A DNA stretch of 64,000 nucleotides from Aeromonas encheleia (GCF_900637545.1 NZ_LR134376.1:2623001-2687000); one strand, 5' to 3'; positions 9,940 to 19,233 are shown, counted from the stretch's first letter. Notes: generated by a model from the sequence alone, not told the origin. Made by a program: numbers and translations.

Positions 9940-10332
9940 CGCTGTGTTTCCTTAAGCGTTAGCGACAACACTCGCAATCCGTCCCATCTCGCTTGAACAT
10001 CAGGAAGGGAGACAGGATCACAAGGTCTGTGCTCGTTCCCGCCCTTGCGGGCAAGAGTGATTCCTTGAACGGAGCGGATTATATGACAAGAGCGCTAGGG
10101 CGCCGCTCAAAAAAAACTAATCCGCTCACGGCAAACTGACACCAGACACTAAGGTAAAAACAGTGATAAAAACAGTACATGACCGACATTTACGAGATTT
10201 AATGTTGATTTTTACCGTTACGTCACAATTTGCAGAAAAACGTTTCGCCTGGCGCCAACATTAAAGGCTGACGCCCCGCAGGGGCAATCAGCCTCGTCAG
10301 ATTAGTTTTGTTGTTAAAAACCCCGAGTAATA
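9940..10332. other. Non-coding region upstream of gcvT
   Basis: No gene is seen. The stretch is AT-richer than its flanks around 10130-10240 and should hold the gcvT promoter. A GC-rich hairpin (GCCCTTGCGGGC) lies near 10041-10052. The terminator of ubiI sits at the far end. Confidence 0.5.
10263..10293 (-). terminator. Probable terminator after ubiI
   Basis: Two-part stem: GGCTGA / TCAGCC outside and GCCCC / GGGGC inside, loop GCA. On the minus strand it is followed by only a short T run, so it is a moderate candidate. Confidence 0.55.
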
Positions 10333-10400
10333 TTAGATTTTTTCACCCTTGGTCGGCGCCAGCGGCTCGCCGTCCAGTCCCATCGCGGCCCGGATCACCC
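10333..10400 (-). pseudogene. Duplicated 3'-end relic of ubiI
   Basis: Directly after the ubiI stop codon the minus strand reads VIRAAMGLDGEPLAPTKGEKI and its own stop, nearly repeating the true C-terminus VIRAAMGLDGELPALAKGKN. The two copies are about 80 bp apart and have diverged in the last third. It has no start and cannot be a gene; it is a left-over second 3' end. Confidence 0.8.
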
Positions 10401-10402
10401 TC

Positions 10403-11641
10403 CTACTTCAGCCGGGTCGGCAAATTTTTCCCCTTGGCCAGGGCGGGCAACTCACCGTCCAGCCCCATGGCGGCCCGGATCACCCCTTGCTTGAGCGGCG
10501 TCAGCCCATCGACCGCCCGCAGCCCCACCCCGCGCATCAGCTTCTTGAGCGGATGGTTGCCGCTGAACAGCCGCTTGAGCCCCTCCATCGCCGCCAGCAT
10601 GCGGGCGGCCTCGCTCTTGCGCCAACGCTCGTAGCCGCGCAGGTTGGCCAGCAGGCCGATGTCCGCCCCCGCGCTGTGGCTGCGCAGCAGTTGCTCGGCC
10701 AGGGCCGCCGCATCCAGCAGGCCCAGGTTGACCCCCTGCCCCGCCAGCGGATGTATGGTGTGGGCCGCATCCCCCACCAGCACCAGCCGTTCGCGGGCAA
10801 AATCGCGGGCATAGCGGGCGGTGAGCGGGATGGCGCTGCGGGCCCCCTCCACCTTGCACAGTCCCAGCCGCCCATCAAAGGCGGCGGTCAGCTGGCGATT
10901 GAACCCTTCGTCGTCCAGGGCACACAGCGCCTCGGCGCGGGCGGCGGGCACCGACCAGACGATGGAGCAGAGATCTGGCTGCCACAGGGGCAGGAAGGCG
11001 AGCGGGCCATCCGGGGTGAAGATCTGGCGCGCCACCGCCTCATGGGGCTCCTGGGTGCGTACCGTCGCTACCAGAGCGTGGTGGCCGTAATCCCAGCTGG
11101 TGAGCGGGATGTCGGCCTGGCGGCGCACCCAGGAGTGGGCCCCGTCGGCGGCCACCACCAGTTTGGCCGAGAGGGCGCGGCCGTCGTCCAGCAGCAGCAC
11201 TGAACCCGCCGGGCTGCTCTGCAGGCTGGCGGCCCGGGCCGGGGTGAGCAGGCTGATGTTGCTCGCCCCCGCAATGGCATCCAGCAGCGCCAGCTGGATG
11301 ACCCTGTTCTCGACGATGTGGCCGAGTGCCGGTTGGCGCAGACTGGCAGCATCAAAATCGATATGGCCGAAGCTGTCTTGCTCCCACACCTGCATCCTGT
11401 CGTACGGCTGCAGGCGCCGCGCCGCGATCCCGGCCCAGGCACCGACTCCTTGCAGTATCTGCTGGCTGGCGAGGCTCAGGGCGCTGACCCTGTTGTCCGG
11501 CGCGTCCCCGAGCGCGGGATCGGGCAGTTGCCCCTCCACCACCACCACCTTGAGCGCACTCTCCCTGAGCGCGGCGGCGAGCCCAAGGCCCACCATGCCA
11601 CCACCCACGATCACCACATCCACCGTCTGCATTTGCATCAT
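10403..11641 (-). CDS. ubiI: FAD-dependent 2-polyprenylphenol hydroxylase UbiI (VisC)
   Basis: 412 residues of the UbiH/COQ6 flavin monooxygenase family, which adds ring hydroxyls in ubiquinone synthesis; UbiI performs the C5 step (family knowledge). The N-terminal Rossmann GGGMVG motif (residues 13-18), the central LGHIVENRVIQ signature that separates UbiI from UbiH, and the C-terminal LVLVGDAAHTIHPLAGQGVNLG FAD motif are all present. The start has two adjacent ATG codons at 11641 with AAGGAAA upstream. It is downstream of ubiH by 89 bases in the same direction, matching the enteric ubiH-visC-gcvTHP order. Its last codons are duplicated just beyond the stop. Confidence 0.94.
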   Translation of the reverse strand: MMQMQTVDVVIVGGGMVGLGLAAALRESALKVVVVEGQLPDPALGDAPDNRVSALSLASQQILQGVGAWAGIAARRLQPYDRMQVWEQDSFGHIDFDAASLRQPALGHIVENRVIQLALLDAIAGASNISLLTPARAASLQSSPAGSVLLLDDGRALSAKLVVAADGAHSWVRRQADIPLTSWDYGHHALVATVRTQEPHEAVARQIFTPDGPLAFLPLWQPDLCSIVWSVPAARAEALCALDDEGFNRQLTAAFDGRLGLCKVEGARSAIPLTARYARDFARERLVLVGDAAHTIHPLAGQGVNLGLLDAAALAEQLLRSHSAGADIGLLANLRGYERWRKSEAARMLAAMEGLKRLFSGNHPLKKLMRGVGLRAVDGLTPLKQGVIRAAMGLDGELPALAKGKNLPTRLK

Positions 11642-11730
11642 CTATTTCCTTTCATACCCGGCCGCACCGGGCCACCGGGAACATAAACCGGGGCAGGTCT
11701 GGCCTGCCGGTCGGACGCTCGACGCATCCC

Positions 11731-12954
11731 TCACCTTGTCGCCGTCTGGCTGACGAACCCCAGCGTCTGGGCTGCCAGCGGTGCCTTGAGGCAGGGCAGC
11801 AGTCCCATCAGGGAGAGCGCCAGATTGCGGCCCGCCACCAGGGGTGCGTGGCCATTGGAGAAGAGCTGGGCCAGGGACGAGGTCAGCCAGATGGTGTGGG
11901 CCTGATCCTCCTGGCGCCGCCGCCAGTAGCGGCTCAGCACCCCGAAGCTGCCGATCTCTTCCCCGGCCGCCAGCGCCTGGGCCACCGCCTGGGTGAGCAA
12001 GTCCAGATCGCGCATGCCGAGGTTGAAGCCCTGGCCGGCGATGGGGTGCAGCAGATGGGCGGCATTGCCCACCAGCACGGTGCGCTGGGCCAGCGGGTAG
12101 TCGGCGGCGGTCAACACCAGCGGATAGAGGTGGCGCTGGCCGCTGCGCTCGAAGCGCCCGAGCCGCCAGCCAAAGGCCTGCTGCAGGCGGGTCAGGAAGG
12201 CGGCGTCATCCAGCGCCATCAGTGCATCCGCCTCGGCTCGGGCGACACTCCACACCAGGGAGGAGAGCCCGTCCTGCATCGGCAGCAGCGCCAGCGGCCC
12301 CCCCTCGGTGAAACGTTCGAACGCCCGGCCAGCCGGATCTTGCGCCGTCCTGACGGTGGCGATGATGGCGCTCTGCTCGTAGTCGTGGCGGGTCACCGCC
12401 AGCTTGAAGTGCTGGCGCACGAAGGAGTTGCCCCCGTCGGCCGCCACCAGCAACCGGCTCTGGTAGCGCTCACCGCTCGCCAGGGTCAGGACCACCCCCT
12501 CCTCGAGCGGCTCAATGGCCGAGAGCTGGGCCGGGCAGCACATCCGGATATGGGGGCAGGCGGCGATCCCCCGCTGCAGCTCGATGCCCGCCGCCGACAA
12601 CTCGATCACCTGACCGAGCGCGGGCAGTCCGTACTCCGCCGCCGACAGCCTGGCCTGGCCGGGATGACCCCTGTCCGAGACGTGGATGTCGGTGATGGGG
12701 GCGCAGTGAGGGGCGAAGCGGGACCAGAGACCGTGGCGCTCAAGCGCCTCGCAGGTACCGGCCGAGAGGGCGATGGCACGGGCATCGAAGCCGGGATGGG
12801 CATTGAGTTCGGGGGCGCTCGCCTCCAGCAGCAGGATCTGCAGGGGCGCACCGGTCGGCCCGCGCAGGGCCGCGAGGGAGAGCGCCAGCACGGCGCCACT
12901 CATACCACCGCCGACGATAGCCACATCGACGTGAACCAGAGAGGATTGAGACAT
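11731..12954 (-). CDS. ubiH: 2-octaprenyl-6-methoxyphenol hydroxylase UbiH
   Basis: 407 residues, a second member of the same FAD monooxygenase family, catalysing the C1 hydroxylation of the ubiquinone ring. The N-terminus VDVAIVGGGMSGAVLALSLA is the dinucleotide fold of UbiH, and TVLVGNAAHLLHPIAGQGFNLG is the second FAD motif (GNAAH as in other UbiH). The start at 12954 is supported by homology in length and N-terminus, although no good ribosome site is visible upstream. In E. coli ubiH follows pepP; here the upstream gene is ygfB and pepP is absent. Confidence 0.95.
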   Translation of the reverse strand: MSQSSLVHVDVAIVGGGMSGAVLALSLAALRGPTGAPLQILLLEASAPELNAHPGFDARAIALSAGTCEALERHGLWSRFAPHCAPITDIHVSDRGHPGQARLSAAEYGLPALGQVIELSAAGIELQRGIAACPHIRMCCPAQLSAIEPLEEGVVLTLASGERYQSRLLVAADGGNSFVRQHFKLAVTRHDYEQSAIIATVRTAQDPAGRAFERFTEGGPLALLPMQDGLSSLVWSVARAEADALMALDDAAFLTRLQQAFGWRLGRFERSGQRHLYPLVLTAADYPLAQRTVLVGNAAHLLHPIAGQGFNLGMRDLDLLTQAVAQALAAGEEIGSFGVLSRYWRRRQEDQAHTIWLTSSLAQLFSNGHAPLVAGRNLALSLMGLLPCLKAPLAAQTLGFVSQTATR

Positions 12955-13110
12955 GAGATGAGGGGAAGCAGCTAAAACATGGGCTCATGCTATCACAAAG
13001 CCGGGGGGCAGGATGCGAAGCCACGGGCAAAAACCGATTCTGGGCCATCGCTTAGCCGGGCAATCCGCTGCCAGGATTGGCCGCCCCCAATACAACGCTC
13101 CCATACACAA

Positions 13111-13134
13111 AGAGCGCCCTTCGGCGCTCTTTTC
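13111..13134. terminator. Stem-loop between ygfB and ubiH
   Basis: AGAGCGCC CTTC GGCGCTCT followed by TTTTC on the plus strand and a weaker T run on the minus strand. It sits after the ygfB stop and would separate ygfB from ubiH. Confidence 0.65.
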
Positions 13135-13161
13135 ATGCAATGACGGGCACAGTCACGGGGA

Positions 13162-13731
13162 TCAGTGCAGGGTCGGCGGCGTGTTCGGGGCATCTGGGCG
13201 CTTGCCGAACTCTTCGAAGGTCATCATGACCCCGAGACGCACGTGCTCGTAGAGCACCAGGAAGGAGGCTTCGTTCTCGTCATCCTCCTGATCGAACTCG
13301 GCAGAGACCTGGGTGATGCTGGCGATGTCCTGGATCATCTCCTGCAGCTCTTCCGAGGCCTTGGACAGCTCCTGCTGCACCACGCCGAAACCGGCAAGGA
13401 AGGCCTGGGACCAGTCCACCAGGGCGTCGATACGCTCATCGAGCGGCTCCTCGTCGCTTGGCAACAGCAGCTCGACCCCTTTCTGGGCCATCAGGCTCTC
13501 GATCACCTCGTGATAGAGATCGGTCATCAGCTGGCGCACCGGTGCCGGCAGACCGAAACCGTCGTTGACCAGATCGTTGAAGGGGGGCAACCAGCTCTTG
13601 TCATCCAGTGCCACGCCACCGCAGACCAGGCCACAGATCACGCCATGGGCCTCGACAGCCGTAGCCATCAGCTCGTGCTGTTCCATCAGGTCGGCCACGA
13701 CCGCGTATTTCGGGGGGTTCGTTTTGCTCAT
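13162..13731 (-). CDS. ygfB: UPF0149 family protein YgfB
   Basis: 189 residues from ATG 13731 (an in-frame TTG at 13746 is a poorer choice). It has the UPF0149/YecA-type helical domain: LMEQHELMATAVEAHGVICGLVCGG at the start and the acidic ASFLVLYEHVRLGVMMTFEE near the end. The protein is cytoplasmic; in Pseudomonas a homologue modulates AmpDh3/beta-lactam resistance control (family knowledge), but no activity is established here. The gene is divergent from zapA with about 170 bases between them, the classic arrangement, but lacks pepP downstream. Confidence 0.93.
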   Translation of the reverse strand: MSKTNPPKYAVVADLMEQHELMATAVEAHGVICGLVCGGVALDDKSWLPPFNDLVNDGFGLPAPVRQLMTDLYHEVIESLMAQKGVELLLPSDEEPLDERIDALVDWSQAFLAGFGVVQQELSKASEELQEMIQDIASITQVSAEFDQEDDENEASFLVLYEHVRLGVMMTFEEFGKRPDAPNTPPTLH

Positions 13732-13904
13732 CGAAGATCCGCTCAAAGTTCAGGCAAATATGCAAAATTTATGGCAAGGATCCTAGCATTCTCCCCCTTC
13801 CAGGGCCAGCAAGGCCTTGAAACTTCTGTATCTGCGCTATATAGTCCCGCCCAGTTGTCCACGTGGATAAAGGCGGAAATCAGCCCCGCCGTATTGAGGA
13901 AGGC

Positions 13905-14237
13905 ATGAGCATAGAGGCCGTAGAAATCGTCATCTTGGGACGTCCCTACAAGGTATCCTGTCCCCTGGGACAGCAGGATGCCCTGCGCCAGGCCGCCGAC
14001 CAGCTGAGTGACAAGCTTATCGAGCTGCGTCAACGCTCCAAGGTCTCCAGCAATGAACAGCTTGCCATCATGGCGGCGCTCAACTTCTGTCATGAGCTCT
14101 GCCTTGAAAAAGACAAGAACCACCAATATTCTGAGACCATGGACAAGCGGATCAAGATGCTGCAGCGCACCATCGAAGCTGCCTTGATCGAGCACGGACA
14201 ATATGGTGATTCCAGCGAGCAGGGCCTGCAGCCCTAA
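13905..14237 (+). CDS. zapA: Cell division protein ZapA
   Basis: 110 residues starting MSIEAVEIVILGRPYKVSCP at 13905, directly after GAGGAAGG; an upstream in-frame start would add unsupported residues. ZapA is a small coiled-coil protein that binds and bundles FtsZ filaments at mid-cell. The globular N-terminal half (QQDALRQAADQLSDKL) and the helical C-terminal half (MAALNFCHELCLEKDK, then a long coiled coil to QRTIEAALIEHG) are typical, as is the length. It is followed after 17 bases by the 6S RNA gene, as in other gammaproteobacteria. Confidence 0.95.
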   Translation: MSIEAVEIVILGRPYKVSCPLGQQDALRQAADQLSDKLIELRQRSKVSSNEQLAIMAALNFCHELCLEKDKNHQYSETMDKRIKMLQRTIEAALIEHGQYGDSSEQGLQP

Positions 14238-14254
14238 ACGCGACCCGTTTTAAA

Positions 14255-14435
14255 ATTCCCTGGGATGTGCGTCAGCCGGTTCAAGTCCCCGAGCCGATAA
14301 TCATACCCAACAGGAGTTCTATCTTCTGACTATTGCGCATGCTCGGCCCGACCGAGAAGCCTGCGGTCAGTTTAGATCTCCGCCTTGAACTCACGGTTCA
14401 AGGGCCCAAACCGGCAACGGCATCTCCGGGGTACC
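14255..14435 (+). ncRNA. ssrS: 6S RNA
   Basis: The region matches the gammaproteobacterial 6S RNA layout: closing stem ATTCCCTGGGATG ... CATCTCCGGGGT, the conserved AGTCCCCGAGCCGATA and CATACC blocks on the 5' side, GCATGCTCGGCCCGACCGAG around the apical part, then CCTTGAACTCACGGTTCAAG on the 3' side. The central bubble mimics an open promoter and sequesters sigma-70 RNA polymerase in stationary phase. It is downstream of zapA, as expected. The gene that normally follows, ygfA (5-formyltetrahydrofolate cyclo-ligase), is not present; a LacI regulator begins instead. Ends are estimated to a few bases. Confidence 0.93.
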
Positions 14436-14442
14436 TAGTGCA

Positions 14443-14472
14443 AAAGCCCGTCATTGATATGACGGGCTTTTT
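14443..14472 (+). terminator. 6S RNA terminator
   Basis: AAGCCCGTCA TTGATA TGACGGGCTT followed by TTTTT, eight bases after the 6S RNA. Confidence 0.9.
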
Positions 14473-14602
14473 TTATCCGCGGCCCGCGCCCAGCCCCTCC
14501 AACACCGCAAAACCTTTATTAAAAATACGCATAATATCAATGCGATATCTATTTGTTATTTTTTTGTTGCTTCAGCCTTGCGAACTCTCCCTGTCTCACC
14601 TA

Positions 14603-14624
14603 AAAATGTAATCGATTACATTTT
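14603..14624. promoter_or_regulatory. Operator for the LacI-family regulator
   Basis: A perfect 22-bp palindrome: core TGTAATCGATTACA flanked by AAAA and TTTT. The central CG and symmetric half-sites are typical of LacI-family operators. It ends 17 bases before the regulator's start codon, overlapping its promoter or leader, so the regulator most likely controls itself and the sugar operon downstream. Confidence 0.85.
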
Positions 14625-14641
14625 AAACACAGGAAGCTGGA

Positions 14642-15658
14642 ATGAGCCGCACCACCGCCCCCGTCAACCCCATCTCCATGGCCGCCGTGGCGGCCCGGGC
14701 CGGGGTGTCGGTCGCCACCGTCTCCAGGGTGCTGAACCATCAGGAGGGCGTCACCGGCAAGACCAAGGCCAAGGTCAACCTCGCCGTCGAGGAACTCGGC
14801 TACCGGGTCAATCAGCTGGCCAACAGCCTGCGCACCGCCAGAAGCTGGCTGCTGCTCATCATGGTGCCCGACCTCAGCAACCCCTTCTACATCGAGATAG
14901 TGCGCGGCATAGACAGAGTGGCCCGCCAGCACGGCTACTTCGTGCTGCTGTGCGACACCGGCGCCGATCCGGGCCGGGAGCGCTCGGCCTTCGAGCTGCT
15001 GCGCACCCACAGAGCCGACGGCGCCATCTGTCTGGATCCCGACTCCATCCAACTGGGGCTGAGCCAGGAGATCAACGCGCTGCCCTGGGTCGCCTGCTGT
15101 GAGTTTGACCCCGCCATGCCGGTTCCCTACGTGGGCATAGATAACCAGGCGGCGGCGGCGGAGGCGATCCGCTATCTGCTGAGCCGGGGCCACAGCCGCA
15201 TCGCGCTGATAGGCGCGGATCCCGCCTACCTCTACGCCCGCCAGCGCGAGGCCGGGGTCCGCCAGGCCCTGGCAGAGGCCGGACTGACCCTGGCGGAGGA
15301 GTGGAACATCCGGGTCACCAGCTTCAGCTTCCTGGCCGGGGCCGAGGCGGCAAAGCAACTGCTCCGTTGCCCGCACCGTCCGACTGCCATCTTCGCCGTC
15401 GCCGATGCGCTGGCCATCGGCCTGATGCACAGCCTGCAAGAGGCGGGGCTGCGCATCCCGGACGACATCGCCATCATGGGCTTCGATGACATCGCCATGA
15501 GCGCCCAGCTCAATCCGCCACTCACCACCATGGCGCAACCCATGGACGAGCTCGGTGCCGAGGCCGCCCGCCTGCTGCTGCAGCGCTTGAATGCTCCCGA
15601 CACCCCGCTGACCGGCCGCCTGCTCCCCCATCGGCTCGTCAGCAGAGGGAGCGCCTGA
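14642..15658 (+). CDS. LacI-family transcriptional regulator of the sugar operon
   Basis: 338 residues. Residues 12-65 hold the LacI helix-turn-helix and hinge (SMAAVAARAGVSVATVSRVL, then ELGYRVNQLANSLRT); the rest is a periplasmic-binding-protein-like effector domain (NPFYIEIVRGID, AIMGFDDIAMSAQL). AGGAAG lies just before the ATG. The gene opens a cluster of transporter and sugar-enzyme genes, with only 51 bases to the ATPase gene, so it is probably co-transcribed and self-regulated through the palindrome at 14603-14624. The effector is presumably the imported sugar or its product; identity cannot be read from sequence. Confidence 0.93.
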   Translation: MSRTTAPVNPISMAAVAARAGVSVATVSRVLNHQEGVTGKTKAKVNLAVEELGYRVNQLANSLRTARSWLLLIMVPDLSNPFYIEIVRGIDRVARQHGYFVLLCDTGADPGRERSAFELLRTHRADGAICLDPDSIQLGLSQEINALPWVACCEFDPAMPVPYVGIDNQAAAAEAIRYLLSRGHSRIALIGADPAYLYARQREAGVRQALAEAGLTLAEEWNIRVTSFSFLAGAEAAKQLLRCPHRPTAIFAVADALAIGLMHSLQEAGLRIPDDIAIMGFDDIAMSAQLNPPLTTMAQPMDELGAEAARLLLQRLNAPDTPLTGRLLPHRLVSRGSA

Positions 15659-15709
15659 TGCAAGCCCCCACAAGCAGGCCATTCTGGCTGATCACAACAG
15701 GAGAAACTG

Positions 15710-17197
15710 ATGAGCCTCAGTGTCGAATTTAGCGGCGTCTGCAAGGACTTTGGGCCCATCCGGGTGCTGCACGGGGTCGACTTCAGCCTGGCGCCGGGGC
15801 GGGTCTACGGCCTGCTGGGGGAGAATGGCGCCGGCAAGTCCACCCTGATGAAGATCCTCGCCGGTTACGAGCCGATCAGCGCCGGGCTGATCCGCATCGA
15901 TGGCGAGGTGCGCGGCTGGCACTCCTCCCGCGAGGCGGAGCAGGCGGGCATAGTGCTGATCCACCAGGAACTCAACCTGGCCGAGCACCTCACCCTGACC
16001 CAGAACCTGTTCCTCGGCCATGAGCTGACCCGGGGCGGCCTGCTGGACGAGCGCACCATGGCGACCCAGGCACAGCACTATCTGGAGCTGGTCGGGCTGC
16101 AAAGCGCCCCCGCCACCAGGGTGCGCCAGCTCATAGTGGCGGAGAAGCAGCTGGTGGAGATCGCCAAGGCGCTGTCACGCCAGGCCCGCCTGCTGATCAT
16201 GGATGAACCGACCGCCACCCTGACCCCGGGGGAGACGGCGCGGCTGTTCGCCCTCATCGCCAGGCTCAAGGCGCAGGGCACCACCATCATCTACATCTCC
16301 CACAAGCTGGACGAGGTCCAGCGCATCACCGACGAGGTGGTGGTCATGCGCGACGGCCGCTTCGTCAGCCGGGGCGAGACATCGTCGTTCAGCCGTCAGC
16401 AGATGGCCAACCTCATGGTGGGGCGCGAGATGTCGGACATGTTCCCGCCCAGGCTGCTGCCGCCGGAGGGCACGGAGATCGCCCTCGCGGTGAGCGGGCT
16501 CTGCGTCCCCGGCTGGGTGGAGGATCTCGACTTTGAGGTGCGCAGCGGCGAGATCTATGGCTTCGCCGGGCTGGTAGGGGCCGGCCGCACCGAGGCCTTC
16601 GAGGCCATCCTCGGCTTGCGTGAGCGCAAGGCGGGCAGGATCCAGCTGGCAGGCAAGGAGGTGCGCATCGACAGCCCGCGCGCCGCCGTGCGCCAGGGGC
16701 TCACCTATCTGCCGGAGGATCGCAAGGGCAAGGGGCTGCACCTGCAGCTCGGGCTGGCCGAGAACCTCACCCTGATGACGCTGGCACGCTATGCCCACCC
16801 CTGGCTGGACAAGGGGGCGGAGCGGGCGGCCCTCACCCGGGCCATCAATGATTTCGGCATCAAGGCCGGCTCCCACTCGGCCCGGGCCCGCATGATGTCG
16901 GGGGGCAATCAGCAAAAATTGGCCCTCGCCAAGTTTCTGCACCCGGACCCCAGGGTCATCGTCCTCGACGAGCCCACCCGGGGGGTGGATGTCGGTGCCA
17001 AACGTGACATCTATTTCCTGATCCAGCGACTGGCCGCCGAGGGGCGCGCCGTCATCGTCATCTCGAGCGAGCTGATCGAGCTGATCGGCCTGTGCCACAG
17101 AGTCGCCGTGCTGCGGGCCGGCCGCCTCCAGGCGGTGCTGCCCGCCCATCATCTGACCGAAGAGGAGTTGATCGCCTATGCAACAGGTACCCACTGA
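15710..17197 (+). CDS. Sugar ABC transporter ATPase (RbsA/MglA type)
   Basis: 495 residues with two fused ABC domains, the pattern of carbohydrate-uptake type 2 (CUT2) ATPases. Domain 1 has Walker [10 protein letters not shown] (residues 37-45) and [12 protein letters not shown]; domain 2 starts about residue 255, lacks a good Walker A (GLVGAGRTE), and has the signature [15 protein letters not shown] and [13 protein letters not shown] degenerate second Walker A is normal for this family. It powers the permease encoded immediately downstream, whose start overlaps this gene by 20 bases, implying translational coupling. AGGAG precedes the ATG at 15710. Confidence 0.95.
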   Translation: MSLSVEFSGVCKDFGPIRVLHGVDFSLAPGRVYGLLGENGAGKSTLMKILAGYEPISAGLIRIDGEVRGWHSSREAEQAGIVLIHQELNLAEHLTLTQNLFLGHELTRGGLLDERTMATQAQHYLELVGLQSAPATRVRQLIVAEKQLVEIAKALSRQARLLIMDEPTATLTPGETARLFALIARLKAQGTTIIYISHKLDEVQRITDEVVVMRDGRFVSRGETSSFSRQQMANLMVGREMSDMFPPRLLPPEGTEIALAVSGLCVPGWVEDLDFEVRSGEIYGFAGLVGAGRTEAFEAILGLRERKAGRIQLAGKEVRIDSPRAAVRQGLTYLPEDRKGKGLHLQLGLAENLTLMTLARYAHPWLDKGAERAALTRAINDFGIKAGSHSARARMMSGGNQQKLALAKFLHPDPRVIVLDEPTRGVDVGAKRDIYFLIQRLAAEGRAVIVISSELIELIGLCHRVAVLRAGRLQAVLPAHHLTEEELIAYATGTH

Positions 17198-18170
17198 AAG
17201 CCGCAAAGAGCGGTTGCTCTCCCTGCTAGCCGGGACGGGCCCGCTGCTGGGGCTGATCCTGCTGTGCCTGCTCGGGACCCTGCTCAACCCCGACTTCGCC
17301 ACCCTGGACAACTTGCTCAACGTGCTGACCCGCACCGCCTTCATCGGCATCATAGCGGTGGGCATGACCTTCGTTATCATGTCCGGCGGCATCGATCTCT
17401 CGGTCGGCGCCATGGCCGCCCTGATCGCCGGCGCCATGATCCTCGTCATGAACCGGCTCGGCGCCGGGGCGCTGGCGGATGCCCCCCTGCTGGTGGTGAT
17501 CCTCGGCATAGGGCTGGCCTTGCTGCTCGGCCTGTTGTTTGGCGCCGGTCACGGCCTGCTCATCACCAGGGGCAAGATTGAGCCCTTCATCGTCACCCTC
17601 GGCACCCTCGGCATCTTTCGGGCCGTCCTGACCTATCTGGCCGATGGCGGCGCCCTGACTCTGGACGATGCCCTCAGCGATAGCTACAGCCCCGTCTATT
17701 ACGGCAGCCTGCTGGGCGTTCCCATCCCGGTCTGGGTCCTGCTGCTGGTGGCGCTGGCGGGGGGGCTGCTGCTCAACCGCACCGCCTTCGGCCGCCATGT
17801 GCAGGCCATCGGCTCCAACGAGCAGGTGGCGCGCTACGCTGCCATCCGGGTCGATCTGGTCAAGCTGCTCACCTATGCGCTGCTCGGGCTCTGCGTCGGC
17901 ATCGCCACCCTGCTCTATGTGCCGCGCCTCGGCTCCGCCACCCCCACCACCGGGCTGCTGTGGGAACTGGAGGCCATCGCCGCCGTGGTGGTGGGAGGCA
18001 CCTCCCTCAAGGGGGGAGAGGGCCGCATCTTCGGCACCCTGGTGGGTGCCATACTGCTGTCGGTCATCAGCAATATCCTCAATCTGACCAGCATCATCAG
18101 TGTTTACCTCAATGCCGCCGTGCAGGGCATCGTGATCATCATGGTCGCCTTCATGCAACACAGGCGTTGA
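17178..18170 (+). CDS. Sugar ABC transporter permease (RbsC type)
   Basis: 330 residues, with about nine or ten hydrophobic segments; an inner-membrane permease of the CUT2 family. Signature segments are [20 protein letters not shown] and [15 protein letters not shown] near the N-terminus, [13 protein letters not shown] in the middle and [19 protein letters not shown] towards the end, all typical of RbsC/XylH-like permeases. It overlaps the ATPase gene and is followed by the binding-protein gene after 109 bases, completing an importer. Substrate is unknown but is a mono- or disaccharide or polyol by family. Confidence 0.95.
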   Translation: MQQVPTESRKERLLSLLAGTGPLLGLILLCLLGTLLNPDFATLDNLLNVLTRTAFIGIIAVGMTFVIMSGGIDLSVGAMAALIAGAMILVMNRLGAGALADAPLLVVILGIGLALLLGLLFGAGHGLLITRGKIEPFIVTLGTLGIFRAVLTYLADGGALTLDDALSDSYSPVYYGSLLGVPIPVWVLLLVALAGGLLLNRTAFGRHVQAIGSNEQVARYAAIRVDLVKLLTYALLGLCVGIATLLYVPRLGSATPTTGLLWELEAIAAVVVGGTSLKGGEGRIFGTLVGAILLSVISNILNLTSIISVYLNAAVQGIVIIMVAFMQHRR

Positions 18171-18279
18171 GACTGTTGTGGACAGGAAGGCGAAGAAACG
18201 GCAGTGAAACGAGCGGCGGGGTCTTCCCTCGCCAGCGACAAGGAACGGGCGCAAGCCCAACAGTCAAGAGGCTATCAAG

Positions 18280-19233
18280 ATGAACAAGATGCTACATACC
18301 CTGGGCGCCTGCGCCCTGATGATCGCTGCCGGCAGCGCCTCGGCGGCCGAGAAGATGACCCTGGGGGTCTCCATCCCGACCGCGACCCACAGCTTCACCG
18401 CCGGCATCGTCTGGTGGGCCAACAAGGCCAAGGAGGATCTGGAGAAGGCCAATCCCGATCTCAAGGTGATCGTCAAGACCGCCGCCAATGCCCCAGAGCA
18501 AGCCAACCAGCTGCAGGATCTGCTGACGGTCAACAAGATAGACACGCTAGTCATCTTCCCGTTTGAGTCAGCCTCCCTGACCAAGCCGGTCGCCCAGGTC
18601 AAGCAGAAGGGGGTCTATGTCACTGTGGTCGATCGGGGGCTGACCGACGTCAGCGCCCAGGATGCCTACGTGGCCGGGGATAACACCGCCTTCGGCAAGC
18701 TGCCGGCCGAGTTCATGGCCAAGACCCTGAATGGCAAGGGAGACATAGTCGCCCTGCGCGGCATTCCGACCACCCTGGACAACGAGCGCTTCGAGGCCTT
18801 CAGCGGGGTGATGAAGCAGCATGGCGGCATCAAGATCCTCGACGCCAAATATGGCAACTGGAACCGGGATGATGCCTTCAAGGTGATGCAGGACTTCCTG
18901 ACCCGCTTCAAGCATATCGACGCCGTCTGGGCCGCCGATGACGACATGGCGGTAGGGGTGCTCAAGGCCATCGATCAGGCCAAGCGCACTGACATCAAGC
19001 TGGTGTTCGGTGGCGCCGGGGCCAAGGGGGCGATCAAGACCCTGATGGACGGCAGCGATCCCCGCATCCAGGCCAACGTCTCCTACTCCCCCAAGTTCAT
19101 GTATGACGCCATCATGCTCACCGCCCAGGCTCGCCTCAAGGGCGAGCGCCTGCCGGCCAACACCATCATCCCCTCGGTGCTGATCACCCCGCAAACGGCC
19201 AAGGAGTTCTACTTCCCCGACTCCCCGTTCTAA
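18280..19233 (+). CDS. Periplasmic sugar-binding protein of the ABC importer
   Basis: 317 residues with a cleavable signal peptide (hydrophobic stretch, then SASAAEKM around residues 20-24), so periplasmic. The mature part is a type I periplasmic binding protein (Peripla_BP_4): ATHSFTAGIVWWANKAKEDL near the start, NKIDTLVIFPFES, VAGDNTAFGKL and AVWAADDDMAVGVLKAI. It delivers the sugar to the permease. Unusually it comes third in the operon, after ATPase and permease, whereas in rbs-type operons it often follows the same order. The Trp-Trp pair near the N-terminus may stack on a sugar ring. Substrate not determinable. Confidence 0.93.
   Translation: MNKMLHTLGACALMIAAGSASAAEKMTLGVSIPTATHSFTAGIVWWANKAKEDLEKANPDLKVIVKTAANAPEQANQLQDLLTVNKIDTLVIFPFESASLTKPVAQVKQKGVYVTVVDRGLTDVSAQDAYVAGDNTAFGKLPAEFMAKTLNGKGDIVALRGIPTTLDNERFEAFSGVMKQHGGIKILDAKYGNWNRDDAFKVMQDFLTRFKHIDAVWAADDDMAVGVLKAIDQAKRTDIKLVFGGAGAKGAIKTLMDGSDPRIQANVSYSPKFMYDAIMLTAQARLKGERLPANTIIPSVLITPQTAKEFYFPDSPF

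Noticed and set aside
9940..10262. Glycine riboswitch upstream of gcvT, as found in Vibrio.
   Set aside because: The conserved tandem aptamer blocks could not be recognised on the minus strand; only a simple GC hairpin is present.
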